Numbered from the stretch's first letter, positions 50,351 to 63,910 are shown. The stretch is DNA of 64,000 bases from Stratiolaelaps scimitus (GCA_019614645.1 JABWDB010000005.1:9890001-9954000); one strand, 5' to 3'. The notes: generated by a model from the sequence alone, not told the origin. A program made the numbers and translations.

Positions 50351-53300
50351 GAAACGAGCGTTGACTGTGCTCACCGCAGGGCGGCACAGGAGCCACTAGA
50401 CGTCTCGTATAGTTCCATTCGCGTTTTGCTTTTCGCCTCGCTCATCCTGGTCCCCCTCTCCTCTCTCCGTCCCCTCTCTCTCTCTCTCGCTTTCTATATT
50501 TTCTAAGGACCACCCCACTTTCCATACTTCCTCTGAGTCCTGACCCCCTTTGTCCCACCGAGACTTGTGCTGAGTTCCGTTACCGTTGAAGTGCTTTCCG
50601 CCGCTGAGGAGCGCACGAGGCGGCAGCACTTGCAGTAGCGGGACCGCTGCAGCGTGGCCGGGCGACGCGTAGCTGCCTAACCCGCCCGCGTGCCCGTTCG
50701 TTCGTTCTCTCGCACTGTCATAAATTATTTACGTGCACATATAATCGCAATCATATTAAGCGTGCGTGCCAGCTCTTCGCGCCACGATCTCTCAACGGCG
50801 ATTCCCCTTCTGCTGGTGTTGAGCTTTCCCGTCGTCTCGCCCGCTATACGCCTCATCGTATCTAGAGACGGAGAGGAGTTAGAGAACGCGAAGCATGCAC
50901 GTGTGTGCAGCTGCAATCCGACCACAAAAGAGATTGCTGCCGGACTCGTGCCAGGCCAGGCCGCTTGCCCTTGCTGCCTTGCATTGTTACGGCCATCAGC
51001 CCGCCGGCAAAACTGCCAGCCAGGAAGAACGAAGCGTGTCCTGCCATCGGCCTGGGGGTTCGTACTATCGGGGGGGGGGCTATCGGGCTGAGGCGGTAAC
51101 CTCCTAAGCCAGAAAGCGAGTCGCGTCTAGGTGGCAGGGCTCCATACCCGCAGTTTCGTCTCTGCTTCGTCCTTAGCTCAGCATGCAGCAACGCTCCGAC
51201 GCCCCCCGTCTGCGCGTCGGTATCTATAAGCACGTATCGCATGCTATATCGTTGTAGCTATTCAGCAATCAAGCGCGAGAGTCCGAGCGTACTGTCGTCA
51301 GTGCATAACCAGCACGGCCACCGTAGCAGGGATGTTTTCGACACCGTCCAGCTACTCATTCATACCATAGTTCACCGATAGATCGTCTTGTGCCCCTTCG
51401 TCCGCTCGTTGGTCCCTCAGACCACGCGGTCTGAGTATATGACGGCTGGTCGCAGCACAACTAGCCACTGCCGCATATGCTCCACGTACGCGCATCTGTA
51501 CGTGCTGCAAATTCACCCATCGGCCGTGATGTGGATGTTGGATGGCGATGAAGCAGGCATCCTCCAAGTATCTATCTCTCTCTCGGAGATACATATATCG
51601 TCAGTCTCTAGTATTAGCTAGGGCGAGGCGGAATGGCCGAGGGGCAGCCGTTGCCACTGCGAAGGAGAACTGACAACGCCTGGTGGTGACTTTGACCGCT
51701 TGGGCGCCGAAAACGCCGGCTGCTTGGCCCGCCGGATCCAGTGAGGTTCGCCGTTGAGGTTCGCCAGCGGCTACATTTGGGTAGTAGTATTACACATGGC
51801 GTGATGTGCGATCGCGCGTGTTCCTTGGGCCCAATGGGCGGAGCGAGCCTCGAAATCGACAGGAATCAACTCGAAGGGGTTGCCGTGCACTACGTGGCTG
51901 GCTTCCCATAGCCACCGTCAGTCGGGCAAATACATCTTCTTCGCAGGATACATGCGCATAGCTTACAGCAGATCACGGATAGGAACCGTGCTACGTTTAA
52001 ATGCCCGAGTTTCAGTTGGCGAAAATTGATCGTTTTTCTTCGAAGGGATCTGGATAAAGAGAATATTTTCGCTTCCAGTCATAGCTATCGTAGGTACAGA
52101 GAAACACCGATGCGCTGGAAGGGCGAGTCAAGGGATGGGGAAATCTACTATAAATACATAGAACTAATAACATCTTGTCAATCCAATTTACTATCGCGAC
52201 TCTATTGCTAAGTATGCACGGGTAATTATTACCACGCTCTATTGGTCCGTCTTCAAGAACGTGACACATTATTTCCTGCTTCATCGGCAATACAGCCCGG
52301 GGATGTAGGGACAAAAGCGTGGTTTTGCGCTATATCTTTGGCACTTCCATTGGTCTACAGCAAATCAGAGAAGTATGAATTCGTTCACTGGACAACAAAA
52401 GGTCAGTTGTAGCTGACGATTCCCTTTTGTCTAAATCTCATCTGTAAGCTGTTGTTTTCGACAGGGCAGGGACAAAGATGTATCCTAGTGTACCCGCTCG
52501 CCGAGCCAGTAATCGCGTGCTAACTTTCATCTCTCGTTCGGGTTAGATTCACGGAACGAGAATCATTTGTTTCTACAAACAGCACACGACGGCGGCCCAG
52601 CTAAAACGAAATGTCATTACAACGTGAGGTGCTCGTGGTGAAGAAACATTCCTGATTTGTTTGCGCGCTCAGTGCATCCAAGCACTCAAGATGATGATGC
52701 TACTCTGCATCTCGCATTTCTCCAAGGCAGTTTTTTCGGACCTCAGAGGTCTGCCCAACGAAGGGCAAGGGACCGCCAGCTAAAAGTCTCTGATTAGAAA
52801 ATAATTGCAGTGCACATGTACAGAGAGTGTAGGCTCTGCATAGCAGAATGTGTCAATCCCAAATAGAAGTCTGCAGCTAATATCGATGAGTACATAGAAA
52901 GATGCACGAACTATCGTCATATCAGAGGTCAGAGCAGCGCCACATTGAAATGATATATATATATAATATATATACAGTTCAAGAATACTAGGGTGTGCCG
53001 TCACTCGCGGCATCTGTGCTGATCAACACCGATGGGTACAGTTTGAAGACCTACAGTACTGACATACATTTAAGCGGCCAGACGACTATTCCAAAGGCTT
53101 TTCGACCATTGACGATAGGCATCTAATGAAATAGGATCTAATCTAGGCATTTTTCACCCGCGTCCTTAAAGTATCATTCTGCAGATTGGATAACATAACA
53201 TCATATGAGGGCAGGCCGTAATGTAACAACATGTGTTTTGGGTTGAATTAAAACCGGTTGACGACTGAGTATGGCTCTTCATCTAGAAGCTACATTTCAA

Positions 53301-56300
53301 GTTAACATTTGAAGCCATTGCACAGTCACTGCTCAGTGCTCCGAATTATTTCTACCCAAACGAGGTATCTTTTCGTACGGTAGATAGGCATTGAGCTATT
53401 TTAGCGTTGAACATTTACTGTCCATGGAACTGCTTTGGATCGGCCGACTTTCGACAGAGATTAGAATGTCTATAGTGGTGTTAATGAGTTTGAAGAAAAT
53501 TTCCTCCTCTACAAAAATAATATAGGGTATTGGGTATTACGACTCTTGCTAGCTTCAGTCTCGCATAGAGTCAACGACTGATTACAATCGCTGGGATCTC
53601 CTGACAAAACGATATACACAATTCATCATTGTTTCCAATTCGTCGAGTTCCGCACTTCCGATAGCGGTCTTTAGGTTGTATATACATACTGTGCACGCGT
53701 AGGTACGATGCCGAGTTGCAAAGTGTTCCTGCATTCAAACAGTAAAAATTATGCAAGACTTCAAAATGAAGAGCTAATTGCTGCTGAGTAGGTCGCCGAA
53801 CCTAGCAGAAGGATAAAGGTACGTCACAAGCGAATGCTATTCATAGCACACGCCCAGTCTTTGCTCTCCCCCTCGCCCCACTGAAGTGTTTCGCTTCGGG
53901 AATGAAAAGTCTTCACAGAAAAGGGAAAGAGAGAGAGAGAGAGGGGACGCAAGTTCAGACGAAAACCTTAACGGTGATGGCGGCGGCGGCGGCGGGGCGT
54001 CGCAATCGTGCAATCGCTACTGTCTACCCATTGTAGTCGCTGGTGCATTTGTCTGCTCGGCTGGCTTCGAAAAGCTAAAGCTTTTCACTCGTCGAGGCGG
54101 GGTTCCGCGACGGGTAGATGCCCTGGTGAATCTGCAGAGGCGAGAGACGACTTTTGAGTCGGAAACGAAGCGCGCCGGAGATCAAAGGAGTCCGGAGCGG
54201 GCGACGCTTTGAAGTCGCGTCAGACCCGCCTCGCCCCTCTCAGCGATGTCCTGTTTGGGTAGATATCTCGTGATCGCTTAAAGTTCGCCCCCGCCCCCTT
54301 TTAAGTGAGCCGTTACTGGACTAGGAGACATCCTACACACAGTATATATATATATATATATCATATATTGAGCAGTGTAGAGAACCAAAATAAAAGCAGA
54401 GACGCTCAGCGAAGCTTAGCTAACTGGCTTCAATGCTATACAGCCGTCAGCACGCCATGTATTGGATGCTCGCCAACTGTGGTGACCTGAGTCATCGGGG
54501 ACGCGCAGACACGACGGAGACCTGCCCGAAGGGATCGTACTTCAGATGTGTTGGAAAGACGACAAGGAATAGTTTATGTAATGGACTAGAAAATATGTAC
54601 CGGCAGTTTCGATGCGTTTATTGTGCCGGTGATGTTTTATAGCTCAGAAGAGAAGTTTTATGTTTTTGAATGAAGCAGTACAAGTTGTAGCCATCTTGTT
54701 CTTTAATAGCCATATGATATTACATGAGTTAGAGTTTAAATGCTGCTTTGGACCACTCGTTATTTGAGCAGTGTCTTTTTAGTTTAGATTAGGGAATTTT
54801 GGCTTATATTTAGCTGGGTGCGGTTCAACGGAGCGTATAAGCCATTGAGATGTTGTTTTGTATATATGAACATAGGCTTCGTTAGTTAGCGTTGCCATTT
54901 TCATAATACAGAGCTTCCTTCGAGATCGGCCAGCTTATCCAATTAGAAGGGCGAAATATTTACAGTGTCTACTTTGGATCATTTTTAGGCGGACTTTATC
55001 CATAGCATTTGTACCAACTCGACGGCTGGCCTCGTTATATTCTAATTTGACATACCGCTAGTTATAGTATTTACTTACATAGGGAAGACGACACGTACGC
55101 ACACTCCCTACGGCTTAGCCTCTTTCTGGGCCTAACAAAAGCTTATGATAATAATCATTCTTGCACTGGTCGGTAGCCACTGCATACTTCTTCGCTTTGT
55201 TTCGGCGAAGATGTCGCACAGGCTTCAAGGTAATGTCAAGATAATCGCTTCAAATGTGCTCTATCCTTTCCTACTGCGGCATTTCGGCGTTTCGACGGGC
55301 ATTAAGACGTTGAGACAGTGCGAAATCTCGAAATCCCGGCTCAGCAATGATATGTCCATGTCTCACCATCTGCGTTGTAGACGGATGTCTCGCAGCAAGA
55401 CAAAGAGAGATAGGACATAGCGAGTCGGCCTTTTTGGTTGGCCTCCTTTAATTATTAACAGAACTTAGCAGAACGAAGCTAGCTGCGATGTCCTTCCCGT
55501 GCTGACAAATTGCATGGGAACTCAGCTGCCAGTGGGATTTTTCTGCTGAGTTGCTTGAGCGATCGTTGTAAACGAGCCTACGTTGTGTGACGAATGTACA
55601 TGGATGAGCCTCTAACGAACTGTATCCGTTTCATTATTCAGTATTAATTTGTCGTTTAATAAGATGCGATCGTTAGTTGTGCTCTGCGCCTTAATTGATG
55701 TGCTGATTATTGTGGAAAGGCCAAGACTCGGAAGGGATTTACATTTATCAAGGGTACAATCTGTATGTTTAACTTCAAATTCCCCTTTTTTCACAAGTTC
55801 CCTGCCCAGCTGTATTACGGTCAAGGCTAATATATAGAAAGAACTCTTCGACAAAGTGGGAAGTGTCCCATAAGGAATCTCCGAGAATGTCTCGCAAATG
55901 ATCTTTGGTAAGGCGCTAAAATTATTCCTAATACGGTCAGTGTTGGATGGTCTGTCGTCAATTTATTACGGATCTAATTGTAACAAGCAGATTACCGGCT
56001 TAACGTGCACCTGATGTCATAGCCTCTATAAGTCAGTAGCTCACTTTTTTTCCCTCAAGTAGAGTTCGTCCCTCGAGCAGCTTAAGTTGGGGGTTTGCAA
56101 AATCGTTGTCGTGATTTGATTCATTGTTTCCAAGCAAAATGGTTCTTTTTTTCGGGAATTAGAAGAAGTGGTTTGGTTACCAAAAGCTCCACCGTTGGTG
56201 CCCTTGAACAATGTAACGTTGAGCCCAAACATCATCACGGGTAACGACGTCCTTGCTAGAAAAGCATTTACTCTCTCTGTTTCGCTTTCTCGCTCTCCTC

Positions 56301-58158
56301 TGTATCATCATGAGTATTGTTCGTATCTATCGTTTCGATGGGTGTCAGTTAAGCAAAACGTGTAGATGTTGCACACTCCCTATATTTGACGACTAACGAT
56401 TCAATTTATTTGCATCGTAATGTACTTCTTCATCTTAAGGCACCCCGATAGTCCCAACGCGATGTCACGAGAAATCGATTGATTTCGGAATTCATTTTTT
56501 ATTGGGAGTCGTCGGCCACACCGCGTCACGTTGCTTCGCTAGCTAGCTTGCGATGATGATGGCAAATGCTTATCACCTCTCAGAAAGGCTAGTGCGAAGG
56601 AACCGTCCATTCAAGCCGACCCAACGCCCTCAAGCCGATGTAACAGATCCAACCAATCTGGATAAAAATTCTTCGACTTTTAGCAGTGAGATGGACGGCC
56701 TGTACCGGGAGAGTTCCATGTTTACCACAGCAATTCAGCTCAGTCAGCCATCGACAGCAGAGGCGGGTGGTCAACCATACCGCAATCGTGGCTATGGCGT
56801 GCCGCGATCAATTGAGGAAGCCGAACCGGTCAAAGGATGAGTTATTCACCCGATTAGTAGGTCAGACAAACACCATTAATTATCGTTATAGCGAAGGATC
56901 ATAGATTGGTTGCCGCTGCTGCTGCCGCCGCCGCCACCGTCTGGCTGAATGCTCCTGAAGTCTGGTGCCCACTTGCATTGCACTTGAATGGGTACTACTC
57001 TTAGATTAGGAAAGTCGGGCAGTGGTGACAACGCCTCAGCCGCCGACGTCGACGGCCAAGCGGTTCGGAGGGACGCCGGTCGAGGTCATCGATCACCTCT
57101 TCATCGAGTATTAGCTTGGCGACGATGGCGGAGGCGGGGGAACGAGCTTCCACGCAAGGGCCAGGCGGCGGACTCGTAGACTTAATTGGTCATCGCACAG
57201 ACACAGGGTGTCCTACTGTTAGTTTGATTGCCTGCGTACGTCACGTAGCGGGGTACCCTATCATCGTGCTAATCCTGATGCTACCCGGATTCGTACGTAT
57301 TTATTTGTGTACACTGAATGTACCGCCTTTCATCCGTGGTAGCGCGGCGAAGTCCAATGCCGAACGCTGTCATTCGTTTAGATCACCACTCCACCTGCAG
57401 GCCCTGAGATTTATCTAGCTACCGATCCGAAGCTGGCCATCAGAATGGGGCTATTGCAATCGGGATTTAAGACCAAAGTTTCACAACAAAATTATCCCCC
57501 TCCTCCCCCCGTTCAATTCTTTCTAAAGCATCATCGTGCTTTGCCTTCAGTCGCAATGGACGACAACGTCTTCCACAATAATCATTACAATTATTGGGCG
57601 CAAGGGCCGAGACGTCTAATGTCCTAGACCAGCTCCCAACATCGACGCGCTCCGCCCTCTATATCGGTTTCTACTCAACACACCCAAGCGGATTCAAAAG
57701 TTAACCACAAACAAGTGTTCAATTAGGGAAATGATAGAGATGGTTTCCGCTGACGCTGCTGACTGTCTTTATAAAATACAATGCATTTTCTTCGTTTTTC
57801 AACCCAGATGGCTAATAGGAATTTGCGTTATTATAATAAGCGCATTTAATCGAGGGGATTCTTTTGCGCAACCTGTCCGCGGTCGCTATCAACAACACAG
57901 CTCGCGCCGCCTCGAGAGGGGATCGATATTAGGGCTGCACAATCGTATTATTATGTTTTACTATCATCCATCCACCACCGTGACCATAGATCATGTACAT
58001 ACCTGTGTAAAGTCGGCGTTCATGACGCCCTGCTGAAGGCCGCTGAAGAATGCCATCGGTAGCAAGAGTCGCAGACGTGGTTCTGTCAATGCGTGTGCCA
58101 CCGCCCGCAACCAACGTCCGCAAACGGCACGTTCCAGTGGATCCTGGTACTCGAACAT
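46282..58158 (-). CDS. UNC-93-like major-facilitator membrane protein, C-terminal half, 5' part not found
   Basis: Minus-strand exons in order: 58158-58003, 47955-47676 and 46511-46282 (TGA at 46284-46282). They join in phase 0 and phase 1 across GT-AG introns and give about 221 residues. Exon 1 ends with LLLPMAFFSGLQQGVMNADF, matching the UNC93A block LLPLYSGLQQGF..EYT. Exon 2 starts LYISCAPSLYALSFVV and contains FFIVSSLWGFCSGVWETLM, matching the family's SGLWG..D.VWQTQ block. The last exon carries two more hydrophobic segments. About six membrane segments are visible, the second half of a 12-segment transporter fold. UNC-93 proteins act as potassium-channel partners or trafficking factors; the role here is unknown. 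Oddities: the VWQTQ motif reads VWETL, and the NYRLWE-like segment after it is diverged. Full-length members are usually 450-700 residues, so the first half is missing. Confidence 0.87.
46512..47675 (-). other. Last intron of the UNC-93-like gene
   Basis: On the minus strand the donor is GTGAGT after ATG ATC A, and the acceptor is CTTTCCTTTCAG with a good pyrimidine tract. It contains (TA)n at 47591-47629. I see no coding sequence in it. Confidence 0.8.
47591..47629 (+). repeat. (TA)n microsatellite
   Basis: Near-perfect (TA)n of about 39 bp in the last intron of the UNC-93-like gene. Confidence 0.9.
49234..49400 (+). repeat. Dispersed repeat, copy 3, with possible tRNA-derived head
   Basis: The tail (49320-49400) shares ATGACATATAAG, CTTAAGCATTGT, CCTTTAATAAACCAA and a CTTTAC-type end with copy 1. 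Upstream, GTTCGAGTCCCGC at 49299-49311 matches a pol III B box, and TGACCAGTCAGG at 49234-49245 is a poor A box. This could be a short tRNA-derived SINE of about 170 bp. The tail similarity is clear; the tRNA head is tentative. Confidence 0.5.
50290..50346 (+). repeat. (TA)n microsatellite
   Basis: Near-perfect (TA)n of about 57 bp in the long UNC-93-like intron. Confidence 0.9.
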
Positions 58159-61100
58159 CTGTACAGATGGAAGCGTATACACGAATTCGAAAAACGACAA
58201 TGTTATTTATAACGCCTCTCCTCTACTGCTCAAACGACAAAATGCTTGAACTTAATGTGTTACCGTTCGCGGCTGGCGCATTCATGAGATCTGGCACATA
58301 TGTGCATCCCATGAACAATGAATTGGCAAAAAAGGGATAACAGTAGACTCGCAAAATAAGCGATCATTAATCTTATATTGGCCCCACGGACCTTTCGGCT
58401 AAGCACGTAAGTCTTGAAATTACCAAAGTCCTAAGGGGTTGATGCTATCGATGCTGTGTTAGGAAAAAAAACTGGAAAAGAATATAGAACTTGTGCGTTA
58501 CCTCCCGAGCTTGCAATCCGGCCGAACTCGTTTCTCCAATCGTAAAGGTCCCCATTAGCTCTCAGTCTTATTGCATCGATACCTATTCTTCTCAATCGTT
58601 CTACCGCTAACTCCCATTAGTCGGTAAAATTGCCAATTCTCCCTGGAGGAGGTCATGGTGTTTTGGTACGCCACTTTAGCGAAATGGTAGACGCTGGAAA
58701 CTCAGTCCTCCCTGATATTTTAGATAACCTTGGCATACAACAGTAGAGGGCTAGATAGCTCGAAAGATGACTTCTACTCATTATCGATACAGATACAGTA
58801 ACTAAATGCTAACTGTATATATATTGAAGAAAAATCACGCTCCTTGCAATTAAGCCTTGTACGAGATGCGTCGCTCGCGCCGTACATCAGCCTTTGCGGT
58901 CCACAACCTTGTACCCGCCGCCACTGCGTATTTAGATCAGGGCGTTGCTCTAAAAAACGACACACGCAATTAACACGAAGTGCTGCTGGTTCTATTCGAA
59001 CGGCCTCCCTCACACGTCGAGCCTGCGTTCGGCCAGGAAGTCTATGTCAGTTCCTGCGCAGCTAAGCCGCTCTCCTGTTTACGTTACTTCCGCCGAACCG
59101 CTGCGTTCTGCATCCTGCAGAATACCTCCGTGGTGGCGTTGCGTTAATTAGAAAAGTCCAGCAGGGAACATCTCGGCCAAAGGTTTCGTAGCCGCTCTGC
59201 AGTTCATACACCCATCGATTGACTAAGGAGACCAAGAGAACATAACTGCTGTATTCTCCGCTAGAAACGTTATTTCCGCACCGTCCCACCTTGAGCATCA
59301 GCTAGTCATCGATCCCTCCGGTCGGTGCGTGTTACGTTCTTCCTTGAAAATTAATTACCACCCATCTATATCTTTTTGTGTGCACATCGAACATTCAAAC
59401 TAAATTCGCGTCCATGGCCGTGCAATTTCTCATACGGAGTAAAGTCGCCCGAGCATGAATATACCTGGGTAGCTTGTCCGCAGAAGTCGCTAAATAGAAT
59501 ACGTCAAAGAATTTGTCCGTCACAAAAAATAACATGTACAATAGCGATCATGTGCATTCCTGTTTGGTAACATACACGATGTCACAGAGGTCAACTACCA
59601 TACGAACAGTGATGGAATTAGTATGAAATATGGACAAATAAAAATAATAATGATAAAAAAAAATAAATTAAATAAAACAAAAAAAGGCTAAAAAACGGTC
59701 GTATGTTCACCTTACGTGCAAAGAGGCATCTTATTGTTTCAGTGTTGAAAATTAATTTGTGAGATGGGAAGCACGGAAATATGACACTGTACGACAATGT
59801 ATCGTTTGGCGCTCAGCGCAAGAGTGTCAGCTTGACGAAGCTACTATAATCTTAGCCTATGCTGCGCGCAATAATGGGCACAGGAGAGATCGTTCTATGC
59901 GTACGAGCGATGTTGTGTAATACAACCATCCCATAATAGCAATCGTTGATCTTTGTGAATAATGCCTTCCTACGATGAGTAGCTTGCTTAGCTCCAATAA
60001 TTGTTTTATCAAACTCATTTTATAATAAAGGACAATTTGATTTAAAAGGACAACCTTCCCATCATGTCTACACATTCGCCAGTAGCATATTGCCTCTTGC
60101 ATTCGGTCGATCGTGCACTCATTAAGAAGTATAATAATCATAATCACTGCCAGACTTCACTTATATCCGACTTCCGTCTGCTACAGCCTTAAATGGCTTC
60201 GGTAGGCGGCAAACGGCAGGGTGGTAGCTCACGCATTCATTATGGTGCCCTTAGAGAGGCACTGCTATTCTCTCCCACTATACGCGTGCAGGGGTATCCC
60301 TTGCCTTCCCGTGGCATTCATTAAATGTCGAGGTGATAACCCCTCGCCATGGTTCCGGCGGCTCCGGCGTTCACCCGTGCGAAAAATACCCAACCTTGAT
60401 AGGCGAATAGGTTAGGCTGACGCAGCTTCGTTGGTGCAGCCGGAGGCGTTGCCGCAATCAACAACACCCCGCCACACTTTATCTGCTTCAAATTGCTCCT
60501 ACTAAAGAGCGTTCATGTGAATAGACATATGTCGCCAACCTCCTTCTAACTAAATATAGGTAATGGAAAACAAGGGGTGTTTGTTGTTATACGCTTACCA
60601 CCATATAGAAGGCATACTGTCTGAGTTTGTCTCACTGGACTTGCCTGAGCCAAAGTGACATGTTTTGACACGTGTTCCTATCGTATACCTAATGATCAAT
60701 GAAGTTTAGTCTATTACCGAGTACCATAACAGCAACAACAGCAACAAAAACAATTACAGTCTTAAATAATCTGAAGACTACACCAGTGAAAGTGTCAATT
60801 ATTTCTCTTATTCCCCTGACTAATCGGTTAATATGTGATGCAGGCCTAGCTTTAGTCGCTGCGGTACGTCAGTGACGATTTCTCCCAACCCTACTATAAA
60901 CTGTGCTGCTTTTTGATGCATGTAAAGACATCGGTCTTCATCTACAATATTATACCTTCTGATCGGCTGCCAATGAATAGCCTAGCAGGCGCCCCAGGAA
61001 GGGTTCAGATCGCGAGACGAGAATTTATCTCACCTTTGCCGTATACGTGGAACAGGCCAACTCCGGCTCTATTTCGTCGTGTCCTTTGACACGTACGCTG

Positions 61101-61999
61101 ACGCATAGTTTGTTTATTTTTCGCATGTAAGCCGCCGACGTAAATCCCAACCATTAACATCAAGCACGAGACCTAGCCGGGTAGGTCTCATGACAGCGGC
61201 TGCCGAGGGTGCATGCTATACCAGGGGGTACTCCTGTTCTTAGCACGCGGAAAAGAAAACGTAGTCGTGTAAGGACCCACGGGTAGAGCAGTTCTCGCAG
61301 TCGCTCAGCATATATATATATATATATATACGCTAAACACGCACAAGAGACGCCGCTGCTTCGAGGAATAGCTCCTTGCTACCTCGCCCCCTTCTTCGTT
61401 TCCTGCTATGAAAGAGCGTAGCTTGTGGAACTAAACAAGGTGATTCTCGGCGTAGCTTTATCCCTCCTTGCATTCTAAGCACTCCCTGCTTCCCCACCTC
61501 CCCTCGGCCGATTTTCTCACAGACCTCTGTCTGGCAACTCTTTGGCACTTCGCTCGCCAGCGGGAGGGCATGCCGCCACTGCCGCCCACGAGCTGAATCT
61601 CGGCATCTCGGGCCACCGTACACCGTGCGTCGTAAGTGATCCGAAATAATTTACTGTCGCTCCAGTCTACGACAGGAGCAGACTGCCTTCGGGTTGCAAT
61701 GGTATCAACGCTCCGCTCCTTACTCGGTTGAGGTCGACACTAGACAATGTAGGCGTCGTCGCCATGGTCACAATAGTCCACATAACGCCGCAAAGCGCCC
61801 CAGCCTGCTGGAACGTCGAGCATCTCCTAACTGAATACGCGGACGGACGCAGGCGACCGTCTTACAGACTCGCTGGCGCTCGCCGTATGCACGAGGCAAC
61901 TGCTCGAAGCACAGTTGCTGCGACTATCCCTCGTACTACAATACTACTACAACTACTATCTAGGTTCCTTCCTATAGGGTCTTCCGTTGTGTCTCCATG

Positions 62000-63010
62000 G
62001 GGACTGTAGGGAGGCGAGCAGAGAAACTTATCCCCCTTGTCCGATTCTAGTATAGAGCAGCAGAAGTATGTGTCCACGAATGGCATCTTCTTTCCCTCGC
62101 GGCGTCGGCTTCAAACCAAGTCTTGCAAAACTGTCGGCAGTTGTTGTCCTCGACACAGCGGTCGGCTGTCGGGAGGATCCGATGGGGCGTTGGTGGCGAG
62201 TTTATCCCACTTCGTGTTCACTGGTTCATCGTCCCCAGGGTTCCGGAAGATCCCGACGTGACGATGGACGACCTCGAGTCATCTTGACTTGGAACCGAAT
62301 GACTCAGTCATCAACGGCCTCAAAGGCCACACGAGGCCTGCTAGCCTGTGAAGCAGTCGGCTTGGTGGGCAGGCCCCGGCCTCTCGACACTCCCAGGACA
62401 ACAACCACTACCAACAGCACAAAGGCGTCGCTTCGCTTCGTCTCGCTCGTCCTTCGCAGGCTCGCAGGCGCGTGCGCCGTCGACATAGCACACGGCGCGC
62501 ACTCTCTCTCTCTCGTGCCATACAGACAGGATGCGTCGCGTCCATCAGCCGCCGGAAGGGAGAGGGAATCCAGGGAATACGAACAGGGGACATATCCTCG
62601 TGTGCTCACCGAGGAGTCTCGGTGACGACAACGCAGCCCCGCAGCCGCCGAGGATCTGTCGCCACAACGAAGCCGTCGCCTGCCCCCCCCCCCGCCTCGT
62701 GCCGCCTCCTGTGGCTGCTACGGCCGCTGCCGCTGCTACTCGATTCCGAGCAGCCTGTTCCACCCGCAACGCCAACGACATCCCTGTCGTCGTTCGGCGG
62801 CGATCGATATTTAGTACGGAAGAATCAGAAGCGCGCCCATCGCGCGCTGCCGTGGCCGTACCGTTAACGCCGGCAGTGGCCAACGGGAAGGGCTATTCAG
62901 TTTGCGCGCTGGTGAGACGTCGAATCAGCGAGCGGCGGGCGGAAAGTGTCCTGGCGGAAGGGGGGACGATGAGGCAGCAGGGTCTCGCATCGGAGCCGTG
63001 GTGAGATCTG
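62000..63010. promoter_or_regulatory. GC- and CpG-rich promoter-like block
   Basis: Compositional island with dense CpG, many overlapping open frames on both strands and a candidate plus-strand donor (GCCGTG|GTGAGA) at about 63000. It might be an alternative promoter or first exon. No coding homology is seen in any frame. Confidence 0.3.
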
Positions 63011-63722
63011 CTTTGGCTTGGCTGGGTTCGATTGTATATATACAATATTTTGTTCGCCGATAAATGTGGGGGGCTGAGAGGTGGGTGCCAAATAATGATG
63101 AGGCCATGGGCGCGGAGAGGGCGACGCTTACACAGCCAAAAATTCATCCGGCTAGAGAGTCTCGGGTTGTTGAACCTGATAACAATAGATGGATACTTTA
63201 TGTGGGACACGACTACAGTGCACTGATGTATGTCGTTCCGGGTAGGGGTATTTGCTATAACTCTCTGATTAGTATGAGTATTTGATATTTGGAACACTCA
63301 TTGTTCTTGAAATGATCATTTCACCGCGGCTGAGAGGTTTCGCCAAGTAACGATGCTTGTTGTGTCTTTGATAACACATGTTTGCAATCGTAGTTGATTG
63401 AATCGGCATCCCATTACGGATTGTAATGACTTGGCGATCGCAGTATAGTTCCAGTTTCAACCACTGCCACGAAGCAGCTATTTCAAGCAACTTGATCATT
63501 TCATCTCAAGCAAAACTTCAAAATGGAATCAAACGATATTTTGTTAAAATTATATAATCGTTGATCTGATACGTCAACGCTGTAATAGTTTCAGATATCA
63601 GTTTGGCTCGGACTGCGATCGTTTGCGTGGACGCATGGAAAAATGAGGCGGTGACGACACCCTTTCATTTTCAGTGGTCACTTCTACCTAAGATGATTGC
63701 ACCATTGGTTACGTATGGCGAC

Positions 63723-63910
63723 CTTCAAAGGGATTATTGAGATTAAGAAAGCAAAGGCCACCGCGACGTCAGCAGTCAACGCGGGCCAAATTGCGGGTTC
63801 AGCCACAACCCCACTCGTTGGGGTGTGCACAGGGCTCAAATGTTGAAGTTCATTGACTGAGTCGGATGTCGTTCCATCGAAACTGGCTAACCTCAACGAA
63901 CGAGTTCTGA
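63723..63910 (-). other. Weak candidate upstream exon of the UNC-93-like gene
   Basis: A minus-strand frame ends in a hydrophobic segment (ADVAVAFAFLISIIPLK). Joined in phase 0 to the exon at 58158, it places this segment about 36 residues before RLRLLLP, close to the spacing in UNC93A. Against it: the donor AAG|GTCGCC is poor, the upstream boundary is uncertain, and the loop before the segment does not match the family. Treat as a hypothesis. Confidence 0.22.

Larger units (their letters stand above)
47956..58002 (-). other. 10-kb intron of the UNC-93-like gene
   Basis: The donor GTATGT follows CACAG at 58003 and the acceptor ATTAG precedes CTG TAC at 47955. The two coding ends fit the family without a gap. 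Contents: dispersed repeat copy 3 (49320-49400), (TA)n at 50290-50346 and 54342-54361, a GC-rich patch at about 50.4-51.1 kb, G runs near 51065-51078, and unrecognised frames at 49452-49805 (117 codons from ATG) and 56553-56840 (95 codons). Confidence 0.75.

Noticed and set aside
51620..51700. AATGGCCGAGGGG, resembling a tRNA-Ser/Leu A box
   Set aside because: No B box follows at a usable distance and no cloverleaf can be drawn.
53886..54212. 108-codon frame with a Gly run and an Arg/Glu run
   Set aside because: It starts at GTG rather than ATG, is built partly on a GA microsatellite and a GGC run, and has no homology.
58655..58720. tRNA-Leu-like GCGAAATGGTAGACGC
   Set aside because: It resembles a bacterial or plastid tRNA D-arm, but there is no T-loop or acceptor stem downstream.
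59062..59298. Minus-strand frame with RCGNNVSSGEYSSYVLLVSLV, considered as an UNC-93 loop and membrane segment
   Set aside because: The Cys-Gly is suggestive, but the following segment is not hydrophobic enough, the splice donors do not fit in phase, and the spacing to the next exon is wrong.
62531..63004. 157-codon plus-strand frame in the third GC-rich island
   Set aside because: Composition-driven, overlapping other long frames on both strands, with no recognisable domain.
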